From assembly GCF_049943335.1 (NCBI RefSeq), contig NZ_JBNFVY010000001.1, forward strand, positions 186,001 through 250,000: a stretch of 64,000 nucleotides of DNA, given 5' to 3'. This DNA comes from JBNFVY01 sp049943335. GTDB lineage: Bacteria; Pseudomonadota; Alphaproteobacteria; Rhodobacterales; Rhodobacteraceae. Under the pieces are notes generated by a model. It ran no database searches. It was not told the origin of the DNA and worked only from the letters and a program-made list of their open reading frames with translations. Of this stretch, positions 44,413-53,952 are shown piece after piece; the stretch's first letter is position 1; each line of letters begins with the position of its first letter. A program made the position numbers and the translations under genes.

Positions 44413-45235
44413 TCGCGGACTCCGTTTGAACGGATGTATTGGCAGGCTTGCGGCCCGGTGGCGCATTAAGGTGTGAGCTTTCAACCGATTATCCAATCGA
44501 TCTTTTCCGAGTTGGTGGGAGTGGGCAAAACTTGGCGGTCTGGTGCATGCCATCGTAGTTTTAACGAAAGCGACCTTGGCTGTTCGGATCATCGTCAAGA
44601 TAACCCTCGCAAACGGCGCCCGGCGATCCCACCAACCCGGTCGACTTTCCCGCCCGATCCGGGACCAAAAGCTCGAAGTCATTGAGCTCGTGCTTGGCGC
44701 GGCCAGGAACGTGTTTGTGCGGTTGCAGCAAATTGCGAGTCATTGACGATTGCCTGCCCCGGATTCTGGGTACGCTGTTCGGCCGGTTTCGCCTCTGACA
44801 GCGCTTTCCTCGGACCGAAGCACGCCAGAATTGCGCCCCCGTGCAGGCTGAACATGGCGCGCGGCATTCGTTTCGCGAAGCTGCGCGGATCTTGGAAATG
44901 TTCCTACCTTGTGCGACGCAAATGAACACGACTGTGCGCAACCACTCGGGCCGCGTCGCGCAGGACATCAGCCATCAAGAACTATCTGTGCCTGCCATAA
45001 ATGAAGATGTGCCGTCGCACCGGTCTCGTCTCTTAGGCGGCAACGTCACCGCACAAACATCTATGGCAGGATCTGGTTGTGCTCGGCTGGGACGGTCTGA
45101 TGCGCCACATCTTCGATTTGTGGTATATTTCGATGCGCGTTCAGCATGTTGCAAAGGACGTCATAGCCAACCGAAAAGGGGCCACATGTTCAGCATTTTA
45201 TCTGAAAAGACTATCGTATCTGTCGAACCAAGAGC
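44413..45235. pseudogene. Decayed region with a transposase-like fragment
   Basis: More than 800 bp without an intact gene. On the plus strand, near 44850-44965, one frame reads SFREAARILEMFLPCATQMN followed by TTVRNHSGRVAQDI, which looks like the middle of an IS transposase, perhaps ISKra4-type; I am not sure of the family. No flanking inverted repeats are evident. The rest shows short frames in changing phases. Confidence 0.4.
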
Positions 45236-45239
45236 ACTT

Positions 45240-45559
45240 GAGGGTTTGCTGCGCTGGTCGCCGCGGCGAAAGATCCCGGCGCGGTTCAGGCCATCGTTTC
45301 GCGCGGCGATCGTCCCGACGTGGCCGGCGAAGCGTTGTTCAGGGTCAGGGCAACCGCGCTAATGATCGTTGCGGGTGCCGACTACCAGGTCATCGATTTG
45401 GACGGGTTTGCCGCCAAGCGGCTTGCCTGCCCATACGAGCGGGAGGGCGTTCCGGGCGCGACGCCTCTTTCCGAGGAACCAGGGTCCCTGAAACAGGTGG
45501 TAGATCTGGTGGGGGATCGGTTCGCATCGAACCCGACCCATGCAGGAGCGGGATCATGA
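45240..45559 (+). pseudogene. Truncated alpha/beta hydrolase (dienelactone hydrolase type), C-terminal remnant
   Basis: After a stop codon just upstream, the frame reads GFAALVAAAKDPGAVQAIVS, then RGDRPDVAGEALFRVRATAL, MIVAGADYQVIDLDGFA, and VPGATPLSEEPGSLKQVVDL to the stop at 45559. This is the C-terminal third of the hydrolase often found before or fused to phosphoribosyltransferases; the usual GATHLFEEPG appears as GATPLSEEPG, losing the catalytic histidine. The N-terminus with the nucleophile is gone. The stop overlaps the next ATG by 4 bp (ATGA), keeping the old operon junction. Confidence 0.65.
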
Positions 45560-46230
45560 GCGGATTTCTCAACCGGGCCGAGGCCGGAAAAGCACTTGCC
45601 TGTGAACTTGCCGACAGGGGCTACACCGATCCGGTTATCTTGGCCCTGCCACGCGGTGGCGTTCCGGTCGGAATCGAGGTTGCGCGCGAGCTTCGCGCCC
45701 CGATGGATCTGGTCATGGTGCGCAAAATCGGCGTTCCCAGACAGCCAGAACTCGCCGCAGCTGCTGTGGTGAACGGGGAAAACCCCCAGATCGTCATCAA
45801 CGAAGCCATTGCTGCGAAGGCCAGGCTTTCACATGACGAAATTGAACGGCTGGCACAGACCCAACTTGACGAGATAAAGCGCCGTCGGGAAGTCTACCTG
45901 AAGGGCCGCGCGTCGGTTCCAGTCGAAGGCCGCACGGTGATCGTTGTCGATGACGGCATCGCCACCGGGGCTACGATGCGTGCTTCTCTTAAGGCCGTGC
46001 GAAAGCGCAAGCCGGCAAAACTGGTGCTGGCGGTACCCGTCGCGGCGCCAGATACGCTTGAGGCGTTACGTGGGGAAGTCGACGAGATCGTCTGCCTTCT
46101 CAAGCCCGAGTTATTGCTTGGGGTAGGCGCGCATTATGCCGATTTCAGCCAGACATCCGATGAAGAGGTCATTCACCTTCTGGACGAAGCAGATCGCTTG
46201 ATCCGTAAGAATGAGGATGGCCAAGATTAA
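45556..46230 (+). CDS. Phosphoribosyltransferase-domain protein
   Basis: A 224-aa type I phosphoribosyltransferase-fold protein. The PRPP loop is VIVVDDGIATGATMRASL near residues 134-150; the N-terminal VILALPRGGVPVGIEVARELRAPMDLVMVRKIGVP is typical of the stand-alone group found beside alpha/beta hydrolases and stress genes. Substrate unknown. CAGGAGCGGGATC gives a good ribosome site. The upstream hydrolase partner is truncated, but this gene looks intact. Confidence 0.88.
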   Translation: MSGFLNRAEAGKALACELADRGYTDPVILALPRGGVPVGIEVARELRAPMDLVMVRKIGVPRQPELAAAAVVNGENPQIVINEAIAAKARLSHDEIERLAQTQLDEIKRRREVYLKGRASVPVEGRTVIVVDDGIATGATMRASLKAVRKRKPAKLVLAVPVAAPDTLEALRGEVDEIVCLLKPELLLGVGAHYADFSQTSDEEVIHLLDEADRLIRKNEDGQD

Positions 46231-46429
46231 CGCTCTGAATTCAGATCTGGGCCATACATTGCATGTGGATCAACCGGTGTCGTGAACCAGCCAAGCCCTG
46301 TCACTGAAAACTGCAACCGCTGGACTCGAGAGTTGGTCACAGCGTTGCTGTCCTATCGTAAGATCCCCGTCATCGAGCCCGATGCCAATGATCTCATCCT
46401 CTGGCCAAATCTCTTGAGCGTGGACAAAT

Positions 46430-47146
46430 TTATCGGGGTGGCGACCACGAATGCGCCCGATCTGCAATTATGCGGAGGAAACGGTGTTGCTTGGCTTTCC
46501 TCTCGTTCAACTGAACCAGATCTGCCAATCCGATATGCGCGCTGGCGCGGATCGTCCGGTTGATCCCGCAGTCGCGATAAAAGCGGTTCAGCGCCCGGAT
46601 GGCGGCATCATCCGGTGTGCGCATAAGCATCATTGCGTGGGCATGGACCGCATAGCCCCCGCCGGTCGGGCGCCATCGTTGCGCGGTTCCGGCAAACTTG
46701 CGGCCCGCCACCGCCACATTGAACCGGCCGTCACAAAACGCATCCGGCACCGATGCGAGGTTAGACGTGACGCCAACAGCCGACAGAGCGCTGCGGATCG
46801 GCGCGGTAAGGCGATGAAAGGCGTCTTCGATTGAGGGCGCTGTCTCATGTGGTGCTGACCACATCAGCGAAAGGTTGACGATGCCCGGCCCCTGCGGCAC
46901 CAGATCGCCGCCGGTGCTCCGCAGATGAACCGGCCAGCCAGCGTCGGCGGCCTGCGCACATGCGTGGGCGAAACCGGGAAGCCTGCCCAGACGTGAAGGC
47001 GCAACCAGCGCAGGTTCGCAAGACCACAGCAGGGCGCTGGAGGCGCAGCGTCCGGCAGCAATGTCGGTCAGGCGCTCTGCCTCCCATGCCAGTGCATCGG
47101 AAAGTGCCAGGTCCAGCACAGGGCTGGCCGCTGCCGTGGTGATCAC
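46430..47146 (-). CDS. Lipoate-protein ligase A-like protein
   Basis: A 238-aa member of the biotin/lipoate ligase fold. The lipoyl-AMP-binding loop is HLRSTGGDLVPQGPGIVNLSL (residues 76-96) and the conserved lysine lies in VAGRKFAGTAQRWRPTGGG near 150. No C-terminal accessory domain of E. coli LplA is present. It overlaps the stop of a stand-alone lipoyl-domain gene by 4 bp, so it probably lipoylates, or transfers lipoyl groups to, that protein. About 200 bp after its stop hold nothing recognisable. Confidence 0.82.
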   Translation of the reverse strand: MITTAAASPVLDLALSDALAWEAERLTDIAAGRCASSALLWSCEPALVAPSRLGRLPGFAHACAQAADAGWPVHLRSTGGDLVPQGPGIVNLSLMWSAPHETAPSIEDAFHRLTAPIRSALSAVGVTSNLASVPDAFCDGRFNVAVAGRKFAGTAQRWRPTGGGYAVHAHAMMLMRTPDDAAIRALNRFYRDCGINRTIRASAHIGLADLVQLNERKAKQHRFLRIIADRAHSWSPPR

Positions 47147-47379
47147 GTGATCTGCCCGATCACGTCTCCTTTGCGCACGATATCGTCAACCTGTTTCGTG
47201 ATCGTCAGCGCCCCGTCGGCGGGTGCGGTGATCTCGAACTGCGATTTCTCAACCATGATTTCTGCGATAAGCGCGCCTTTGCGCACGGTCGCGCCGTCAC
47301 TTGCCAGCCAGTTGGTGATAACGGCTTCCATGCCGTCATCCTGCCAAAGATCCTGTGGCACCTTCACTTCTGTCGCCAT
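47143..47379 (-). CDS. Stand-alone lipoyl-domain protein
   Basis: Only 78 aa: a single lipoyl/biotinyl domain, MATEVKVPQDLWQDDGMEAVITNWLASDGATV with Lys45 in IMVEKSQFEI as the modified residue. There is no E3-binding domain and no acyltransferase domain, although the gene follows E1 beta in the place where an E2 gene would be expected. It must act as a free swinging arm or carrier. It is 28 bp after acoB-like and overlaps the ligase gene by 4 bp. Confidence 0.88.
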   Translation of the reverse strand: MATEVKVPQDLWQDDGMEAVITNWLASDGATVRKGALIAEIMVEKSQFEITAPADGALTITKQVDDIVRKGDVIGQIT

Positions 47380-47407
47380 GCGTTCACTCCTTTTGATGCC
47401 TCACAAG

Positions 47408-48424
47408 TTACATCTTGCGGTAGGCGTCGATGATCTTGTCCGGGTTGGGCAGGCAGAACTGTTCCATGTTCCTCGCATAGGGAATTGGCACATCCGGAAA
47501 GGTCACCCGCGCCGGGGAGGCCTTCAGCTTCGAGATGTCATGCTCTGTCACACTCGCGATGATCTCGCCCGATACGCCATAGCTGTGGTAATCCTCATCA
47601 ACCACGATCAAACGGCCAGTTTTGGCGACCGAATTGATGACCGTCTCGCGATCCAGCGGGACCAGGGAAACCAGATCAACAACCTCGGCGCTGATACCAT
47701 CTTCGGCCAGTTTGTCGGCGGCTTTCAGCGCGTTATGAACCCCCATGGCAAGGCCAACCAGCGTTACATCGGTGCCCTTGCGCACCACCTTGGCCTTGCC
47801 GATCTCGACGGTGTATTCCTCTTCGGGCGTGTTCACGGTTGCACCGGCTTCGGTGCCCAGCCAGCCCATGCCCTGCAACCCCTTGTGGAACATGTAGACC
47901 ACCGGATTATCGTCGCGGATCGCGGCGGTCATCAGGCCTTTGGCGTCATAGGCGTTCGAGGGTGACACAACCTTCATCCCCGGCAAATGGGCGAAGGTGC
48001 CGTAGAGGCATTGTGAATGCTGGCCCGCGTCCGAATAGCCGCCGCCTGTGGAGGTCATCAGAACCATCGGCACTGATGCGTTTGCGCCCGCGAAATAGGT
48101 GTTCTTGGCCATCTGATTATAGATCGCGTCAAAGCAGACGCCGAAGAAATCGACGAACATCAGTTCCACGACAGGCCGCATCCCGTCCATGGCGGCACCG
48201 ACAGCCGCACTGATGAACCCGGTTTCGGAGATCGGCGTATCGCGCACCCGCTCCTTGCCGAATTCCTCAAACAGGCCGCGGGTATTGCCGAAGATACCGC
48301 CGAAACCGGCGATATCCTCGCCCATCACAAAAACGCTCGGGTCGCGCTGCATCTCCTGCTGCATCGCCTCGGCCATCGCGCGCGCAATGGTCAGGCGGCG
48401 TTCGTTGGTCGGTTGGTCAAGCAT
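47408..48424 (-). CDS. acoB: 2-oxoacid/acetoin dehydrogenase E1 component, beta subunit
   Basis: The beta half of a TPP-dependent E1: RRLTIARAMAEAMQQEMQRDPSVFVMGEDIAGFGGIFGNTRGL, then RDTPISETGFISAAVGAAMDGMRPVVELMF, and SPSNAYDAKGLMTAAIRDDNPVVYM. 338 aa, typical. The E1 heterotetramer decarboxylates a 2-oxoacid (or cleaves acetoin) and passes the acyl group to a lipoyl domain. The gene follows the alpha gene by 43 bp. The acetoin assignment is by similarity only; substrate is not established. Confidence 0.85.
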   Translation of the reverse strand: MLDQPTNERRLTIARAMAEAMQQEMQRDPSVFVMGEDIAGFGGIFGNTRGLFEEFGKERVRDTPISETGFISAAVGAAMDGMRPVVELMFVDFFGVCFDAIYNQMAKNTYFAGANASVPMVLMTSTGGGYSDAGQHSQCLYGTFAHLPGMKVVSPSNAYDAKGLMTAAIRDDNPVVYMFHKGLQGMGWLGTEAGATVNTPEEEYTVEIGKAKVVRKGTDVTLVGLAMGVHNALKAADKLAEDGISAEVVDLVSLVPLDRETVINSVAKTGRLIVVDEDYHSYGVSGEIIASVTEHDISKLKASPARVTFPDVPIPYARNMEQFCLPNPDKIIDAYRKM

Positions 48425-48467
48425 GGGTCAAATCCTTTCATGCCACAGGTCGGTGGTGGTCTGAAAC

Positions 48468-49451
48468 TCAGACAAAAACGGCGGTCAGTGCATCGGTGTC
48501 CGGCGCATAGGCGCTGTCGCGGGCAAAGGTGATCGCCTCGCTCACGCGGGCTTCGGCGCGCGTCTCCAACTCGTCGAGATCTTTGGCTGCGTGGCCATCG
48601 GCAAGCAGGCGTTCGCGCATCTTTGGGATCGGGTCCTTGGCGAACAATGCATCCTTCTCGCCCTCGGGGCGATACTGTTCGGCATCCCCCATGAAGTGCC
48701 CGGCCAGCCGATAGGTTTCCACCTCGATCAGCGTTGGCCCCTTGCCGTCCCGCGCCCGCGCAATGGCCTCACCTGCGATGTCGAAGATCGCATAAGGGTC
48801 GTTGCCGGGAATGTAATGCCCCGGCATGTCATAGCCCGCTGCGCGCACGTCATTGCGGGCCACCGCGGTGGCCTCTGACTTGGGAACCGAAATCCCCCAG
48901 GAATTGTCCTCGATCACGAAAACGACCGGAAGGTCCCAGGCCCCGGCAAGGTTGAGCGCTTCGTGAAAAGCCCCCTGGTTCGCGGCACCTTCGCCCAGGA
49001 ATGCAACCGCGACTCCCGGTTTGTTCTGCATCTTGCGGGAAAGGGCCGCGCCGCAAGCAGGGCCGCAACTTTCACCGATGATGCCCGAGCATGAAAAGTT
49101 CACTGCCGGGTCGATCAGGTGCATGTGTCCGCCCCGCCCGCCAGAGAGGCCTGTCGATTTGCCAAAAATCTCGGCGGCCATCTTTTTCAGATCCACGCCC
49201 TTGGCGATCGCCTGATGGTGGGGGCGGTGGGTTGCGGTTACGATATCATTGGCGTCCAGATGCGCACAAACGCCCACCGCGACCGGCTCTTGCCCATTTG
49301 ACAGGTGCATTTCGCCAGGGATCGGACCATTCGCCATGTTGAACGCAGGTGTCTTGCCTTCGAGATAAGCCTTCTCGATCGCCTCTTCAAAGCGACGGCT
49401 GACCACCATGTTTTCGTACATCCACAGTAACTGTTCTTTCGTCGGTTGCAT
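48468..49451 (-). CDS. acoA: 2-oxoacid/acetoin dehydrogenase E1 component, alpha subunit
   Basis: The TPP-binding alpha half of E1. The ATG at 49451 gives 327 aa starting MQPTKEQLLWMYENMVVSRRFEEAIEKAYLEGK; a frame 90 bp longer runs into the promoter region and has no family match. Motifs: GGRGGHMHLIDP near 103, and the TPP fold LGEGAANQGAFHEALNLAGAWDLPVVFVIEDN near 147-178. It heads the acoA-acoB-lipoyl-ligase operon. A good FnrL-like box is centred 83 bp upstream of the ATG. Confidence 0.87.
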   Translation of the reverse strand: MQPTKEQLLWMYENMVVSRRFEEAIEKAYLEGKTPAFNMANGPIPGEMHLSNGQEPVAVGVCAHLDANDIVTATHRPHHQAIAKGVDLKKMAAEIFGKSTGLSGGRGGHMHLIDPAVNFSCSGIIGESCGPACGAALSRKMQNKPGVAVAFLGEGAANQGAFHEALNLAGAWDLPVVFVIEDNSWGISVPKSEATAVARNDVRAAGYDMPGHYIPGNDPYAIFDIAGEAIARARDGKGPTLIEVETYRLAGHFMGDAEQYRPEGEKDALFAKDPIPKMRERLLADGHAAKDLDELETRAEARVSEAITFARDSAYAPDTDALTAVFV

Positions 49452-49527
49452 GTGAGTCTTGCCTCTTGTTCGATTCGCGTAGGGGCACACGAGCCAATTA
49501 TCCCTAGGCCGCTTCTCACTCTCCGCA

Positions 49528-49541
49528 TTGACGCAGATCAA
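49528..49541 (-). promoter_or_regulatory. FNR/FnrL-like box upstream of acoA
   Basis: TTGACGCAGATCAA fits TTGAY-N4-RTCAA at all defined positions, the best such site in the window. Its centre is about 83 bp before the acoA ATG. It is nearly the same 14-mer as the box before the PEP synthase gene. Confidence 0.7.
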
Positions 49542-50127
49542 CGGGCCTATGCTACTCCGTATGTGTTGGACAGTTTCTGGCGTAGTTTCGGCTACTTTTT
49601 GTACCTGCCGATCCGTTGCCCGAGAGTTTTTTTCATGACCCTACGGGGGGCGGGGTGGTTGTTTTGATCCTCGGCCAATAGCCCCGGCAGGCGCAAAAGA
49701 CGTGACTTGGTGTATTCATTATGTCCGGGGGTTAGAGGTTGTGGGTTGCTCATCCAACGCGACGCTCACCTTGAACTCCGGGTGAGTTTACTTCCGATTT
49801 AACATTTCTGATTGCGCGCCCTGACAGCGCCGCGGTGGGGGTTGATCATCGTTGGGCCTACACGGTGCGGAATGCGAGAGCGTAAAGATTTCAACGTTGC
49901 TCCAGCCTGGCGCAAGGGCCAGCTTGATACCCTGATAAAGTGTGACTCTGCATGAACCAGAGATGTTTCAGATGTCGCGGGGATCCTCTTGCACGGACAG
50001 GTTCGGACCGAAACTGCAACAAAAGATCGGCAGAGCATTTCGGCAGAATGTTCACCCGACGCCGCACCATCCCAGATAATGAAAACCGCGACAGAACATG
50101 GTGGCGGATAAGCCGGATGCTTCTGGA
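49542..50127. other. Long intergenic gap between divergent acoA and acyl-CoA synthetase operons
   Basis: About 590 bp with no convincing gene on either strand. It must contain the start region of the acyl-CoA synthetase transcript. Hairpins and frames are short and unremarkable, and no repeats were seen. Confidence 0.5.
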
Positions 50128-50141
50128 TTGATTTTTGTCAC
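50128..50141 (+). promoter_or_regulatory. FNR/FnrL-like box (weaker) before the acyl-CoA synthetase
   Basis: TTGATTTTTGTCAC matches TTGAY-N4-RTCAA at 9 of 10 defined positions, centred about 51 bp before the ATG at 50186. The T-rich core makes a chance match more likely than for the other boxes. Confidence 0.4.
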
Positions 50142-50185
50142 GTCCTTGGTGAACCGACCCTTTAGCCTTTGACATCGAATGCAAC

Positions 50186-51946
50186 ATGAAAGCTGACAGC
50201 ATGAAATCAGAACCGATTGTGAAGTCAGATGACATGCGCGCGCGGGCCAATATGTCGGATTATACCACAACCCGCGCTACGTTCTCATGGACCGATGCCC
50301 AAGGCGACATCGACGGGTTCGGTGATGGCAGCCTCAATATCGCGCATGAAGCGGTGGACCGGCATGTGGCGGCCGGTCACGGTGCGCAGGTGGCCATTCG
50401 CTGGATCGCAAAGTCCGGCGACAGGCGTGACATCACCTATGCTGAACTTCAGGTTCTGACCAATCGCTTTGCAAACGTGCTGCGCAATCAAGGGCTTGGA
50501 AAGGGGGATCGGGTCTATTCTCTGCTTGGTCGTGTACCCGATCTTTACATCGCGGCCCTTGGCACGCTGAAAGCCGGATGCGTGTTTTGCCCCCTGTTTT
50601 CGGCTTTTGGGCCAGAGCCGATCCAATCACGTATGAGCATCGGTCAAGCAAATGCGATCATAACCTCGTCACGGCTCTATCGGCGCAAACTCAAGGGCAT
50701 CAGAGGCAACTTGCCAGACCTGCGCACCGTGTTCCTGATTGATGGCGACGAGGACGCAACGATTGATGTGAACGCGGCCATGAACGCCGCTGATGACACC
50801 TTCACCACAGAGCGGATGCAGCCCGAAGAAACGGCGCTATTGCACTTTACCTCCGGAACAACCGGGAAGCCCAAGGGGGTTGTCCACGTTCATCAGGCGG
50901 TCGTGGCGCATCACGCCACCGGGCGGCTGGCGCTCGATCTCAGGCCCGGCGATACCTATTGGTGCACCGCCGATCCCGGCTGGGTCACCGGCACATCCTA
51001 CGGCATCATCGCGCCCCTGACCAACCGGGTCACGATGATCATCGACGAGGCGGAATTTGACGTGGACCGCTGGTATGCAACCCTAGCGCGCGAAGCCGTC
51101 ACCGTTTGGTACACCGCGCCAACCGCCATTCGCATGTTGATGAAGGCCGGGGCCAATGCTGCAAAACCACATGATCTGTCCGCCCTTCGCTTCATGGCAA
51201 GCGTGGGGGAGCCGCTGAACCCCGAGGCGGTCATTTGGTCGAACAACACCTTCGGCATGCCGTTCCACGACAACTGGTGGCAAACAGAAACCGGCGGCAT
51301 CATGATTGCGAATTACGCCGCGATGGATGTGCGCCCCGGTTCGATGGGGAAACCGCTGCCGGGTATCGAGGCGGGCATTGTCGAGGTTGAAGACGGCACC
51401 TTGCGGGAACTGACCGCGCCGATGGCGATTGGCGAATTGGCATTGCGCCCGGGCTGGCCTTCGATGATGCGCGGCTATCTTCATGAGCAGGCCCGCTATG
51501 AAAAGTGCTTTCGCGATGGCTGGTATCTTAGCGGCGATCTGGCGATGCGCGACGCGGATGGGTATTTCTGGTTTGTCGGTCGTGGCGATGACCTGATCAA
51601 AAGCGCGGGTCATCTTATCGGACCTTTCGAGGTTGAAAGCGCCTTGTTGGAGCACGAAGCGGTCGCCGAAGCCGGTGTCATCGGCGTGCCGGACGAGACG
51701 GCAGGCGAAATCGTCAAGGCCTTCGTCGCGTTGAAACCCGGCTTTGAAGCCTCTGAAAGCCTGCTTCTGGAGCTTACCGGACACGCGCGCAAACGGCTCG
51801 GCCCGGCCGTTGCCCCAAAGGAAATCGTCTTTCGTCAGAACCTGCCAAAAACCCGCAGTGGCAAGATCATGCGCCGCCTCTTGAAGGCACGCGAACTGGG
51901 CTTGCCGGAAGGTGACATCTCAACCTTGGAAAGCGATGAACGATGA
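50186..51946 (+). CDS. Acetyl/short-chain acyl-CoA synthetase (AMP-forming)
   Basis: An ANL-superfamily enzyme of 586 aa that activates a carboxylate with ATP and CoA. The P-loop-like [21 protein letters not shown] lies near residue 215, [11 protein letters not shown] near 362 has the tryptophan that closes the pocket in acetate-specific enzymes, [34 protein letters not shown] spans the hinge, and [13 protein letters not shown] near 553 carries the catalytic lysine. The precise start among several Met codons is unsure. It overlaps the E1 gene by 4 bp and heads the four-gene operon ending with an acyl carrier protein. Confidence 0.88.
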   Translation: MKADSMKSEPIVKSDDMRARANMSDYTTTRATFSWTDAQGDIDGFGDGSLNIAHEAVDRHVAAGHGAQVAIRWIAKSGDRRDITYAELQVLTNRFANVLRNQGLGKGDRVYSLLGRVPDLYIAALGTLKAGCVFCPLFSAFGPEPIQSRMSIGQANAIITSSRLYRRKLKGIRGNLPDLRTVFLIDGDEDATIDVNAAMNAADDTFTTERMQPEETALLHFTSGTTGKPKGVVHVHQAVVAHHATGRLALDLRPGDTYWCTADPGWVTGTSYGIIAPLTNRVTMIIDEAEFDVDRWYATLAREAVTVWYTAPTAIRMLMKAGANAAKPHDLSALRFMASVGEPLNPEAVIWSNNTFGMPFHDNWWQTETGGIMIANYAAMDVRPGSMGKPLPGIEAGIVEVEDGTLRELTAPMAIGELALRPGWPSMMRGYLHEQARYEKCFRDGWYLSGDLAMRDADGYFWFVGRGDDLIKSAGHLIGPFEVESALLEHEAVAEAGVIGVPDETAGEIVKAFVALKPGFEASESLLLELTGHARKRLGPAVAPKEIVFRQNLPKTRSGKIMRRLLKARELGLPEGDISTLESDER

Positions 51947-53952
51947 CCACCACCGATCTTAAACCCCGTTTGAACCATGCCCATGTGCGCGACCTTCTAA
52001 AGAAAATGATCCGCATTCGCCGCTTTGAGGATACCTGCGCCGAATATTACACCCGCGAGAAAATCCGCGGCTTCCTGCATCTTTACGATGGGCAGGAAGC
52101 GATCGCGGCGGGGATCATCCCGCTTTTGGGTGAGCAGGACCGGGTCGTCGCGACCTACCGCGAACACGGTCACGCGCTGGTGCGCGGCGTTCCCATGGGA
52201 TCTGTCCTGGCTGAAATGTTTGGCAAGCGCGAAGGCTGCTCTGGCGGGCGCGGCGGGTCGATGCACCTGTTCAGCCGCGCGCATAATTTCTATGGTGGCA
52301 ATGCCATCGTGGGGGGCGGATTGCCAATGGCCACGGGCCTGGCACTGGCCGATCGCATGACCGGGACCCATGCGGTGACGGTGTGCTTTTTCGGCGAAGG
52401 GGCCGTTGCCGAGGGCGAATTTCACGAGGCTATGAACCTGGCCGCCCTCTGGAAACTGCCCGTCCTCTTTGTCTGTGAAAACAACGGCTATGCCATGGGA
52501 TCGGCGCTTGCGTTGACCGAGGCGGAAACGGGCCTGACCACCCGCGCGGCCGCCTATGGCATGGGCGCCGAAACTGTCGATGGCATGGATGTCGTCGCTG
52601 TCGAAGTCGCTGCACGACGCGCGCTGAAGTCGATCAGCGAAACGGGCAAGCCGCAGTTTCTGGAATGCAAGACATATCGCTTTCGCGCGCATTCGATGTT
52701 TGACGCCCAGCTTTACCGCAGCAAAGAAGAAGTGAAGGAATGGCGCGCCAAGGGGCCCATTGTGCGCTTTCAAGGATGGCTGGAAGAAAACGCGCTGCTG
52801 CATTCCGGCGAAGTCGCCGAAATCGAAGCCGAGGTGGACGCCGAGATCAAAGAAGCCGTGGCCTTTGCCGAAGCCGCCACTGACGAATCCATTGAAACGC
52901 TGACGAATTTCGTTCTGTCGCCCGACAGTCCCACGCCACCCGACACACCATCCGAGCCGGGGTCTTTGCGGGTCGCGACCTACCGTGACGCCATGCGAGA
53001 GGCGCTGACAGATGCAATGGATCGGGACGACCGCGTGTTCCTGATGGGTGAAGACGTCGGGCACTATGGCGGCTGCTATGCGGTCAGCATGGGCCTACTT
53101 GATCGTTTCGGACCGGACCGCATCCGCGACACGCCGTTGTCGGAGGCCGGGTTTACCGGCGCAGGTATCGGCGCGGCGATGGCCGGGATGCGCCCGATTG
53201 TCGAGATCATGACGGTCAATTTTTCGCTGCTGGCGCTGGACCAGATCCTGAATACCGCCGCCACCATGCGCCATATGTCGAACAACCAGTTCGGAGTGCC
53301 GCTTGTGATCCGCATGGCGACAGGTGCGGGCAAGCAATTGGCCGCCCAGCATTCGCACAGCCTTGAGGGTTGGTATGCGCATATTCCGGGCCTGAAGGTT
53401 CTGGCACCGGCCACCATCGAAGATGCATACGGCATGCTGCAAACCGCCCTGGACGATCCCGACCCGGTACTGATTTTCGAGAACGTCATGCTCTATAATT
53501 CCGAAGGCCCGCTTCCGGAAAAGCCGAGCGCCGTCAACATCGACCGCGCTGCAGTGCGCCACGTCGGCGATGAGGCAACGCTGATCACCTATGGCGGGTC
53601 GCTGCCGAAAACGCTTTATGCCGCGCAAAGGCTGTGTGACGAACATCATATCAGTACCGACGTCATCGACCTGCGTTCGCTGCGCCCCCTTGATATGGCC
53701 ACGATACTTGCGTCGGTCCGCAAGACCCGCCGCGCGTTGATCGTGGATGAAGGTTGGCGCAGCGGCAGCCTTGCCGCCGAGATCGGCATGCGCCTGGCTG
53801 AAGAGGCATTCTTTGAACTCGACGCCCCGCTTGCGCGCGTTTGCAGCGAAGAAGTTCCGATCCCCTATCCAAAGCATCTGGAACAGGCGGCGATCCCGCA
53901 GACTGACAAGATCATTGACGCTGTTCTGCGCCTGATGGAGGCATCGCCATGA
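51943..53952 (+). CDS. Fused 2-oxoacid dehydrogenase E1 (alpha-beta in one chain)
   Basis: A 669-aa fusion. Residues 1-330 are an E1 alpha domain: [27 protein letters not shown], and the TPP fold [32 protein letters not shown] (150-181). After a short proline-rich joint (about 325-342, TPPDTPSEP) comes an E1 beta domain: [41 protein letters not shown], and PYPKHLEQ at the end. Both halves keep their cofactor and interface motifs, so the fusion should be active. It overlaps both neighbours by 4 bp. It is distinct from the unfused acoAB pair 2 kb away. Substrate unknown. Confidence 0.9.
   Translation: MTTTDLKPRLNHAHVRDLLKKMIRIRRFEDTCAEYYTREKIRGFLHLYDGQEAIAAGIIPLLGEQDRVVATYREHGHALVRGVPMGSVLAEMFGKREGCSGGRGGSMHLFSRAHNFYGGNAIVGGGLPMATGLALADRMTGTHAVTVCFFGEGAVAEGEFHEAMNLAALWKLPVLFVCENNGYAMGSALALTEAETGLTTRAAAYGMGAETVDGMDVVAVEVAARRALKSISETGKPQFLECKTYRFRAHSMFDAQLYRSKEEVKEWRAKGPIVRFQGWLEENALLHSGEVAEIEAEVDAEIKEAVAFAEAATDESIETLTNFVLSPDSPTPPDTPSEPGSLRVATYRDAMREALTDAMDRDDRVFLMGEDVGHYGGCYAVSMGLLDRFGPDRIRDTPLSEAGFTGAGIGAAMAGMRPIVEIMTVNFSLLALDQILNTAATMRHMSNNQFGVPLVIRMATGAGKQLAAQHSHSLEGWYAHIPGLKVLAPATIEDAYGMLQTALDDPDPVLIFENVMLYNSEGPLPEKPSAVNIDRAAVRHVGDEATLITYGGSLPKTLYAAQRLCDEHHISTDVIDLRSLRPLDMATILASVRKTRRALIVDEGWRSGSLAAEIGMRLAEEAFFELDAPLARVCSEEVPIPYPKHLEQAAIPQTDKIIDAVLRLMEASP

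Noticed and set aside
46270..46467. Short minus-strand frame downstream of the lipoate ligase-like gene
   Set aside because: It overlaps the ligase gene end, has no recognisable family and no ribosome-binding site.
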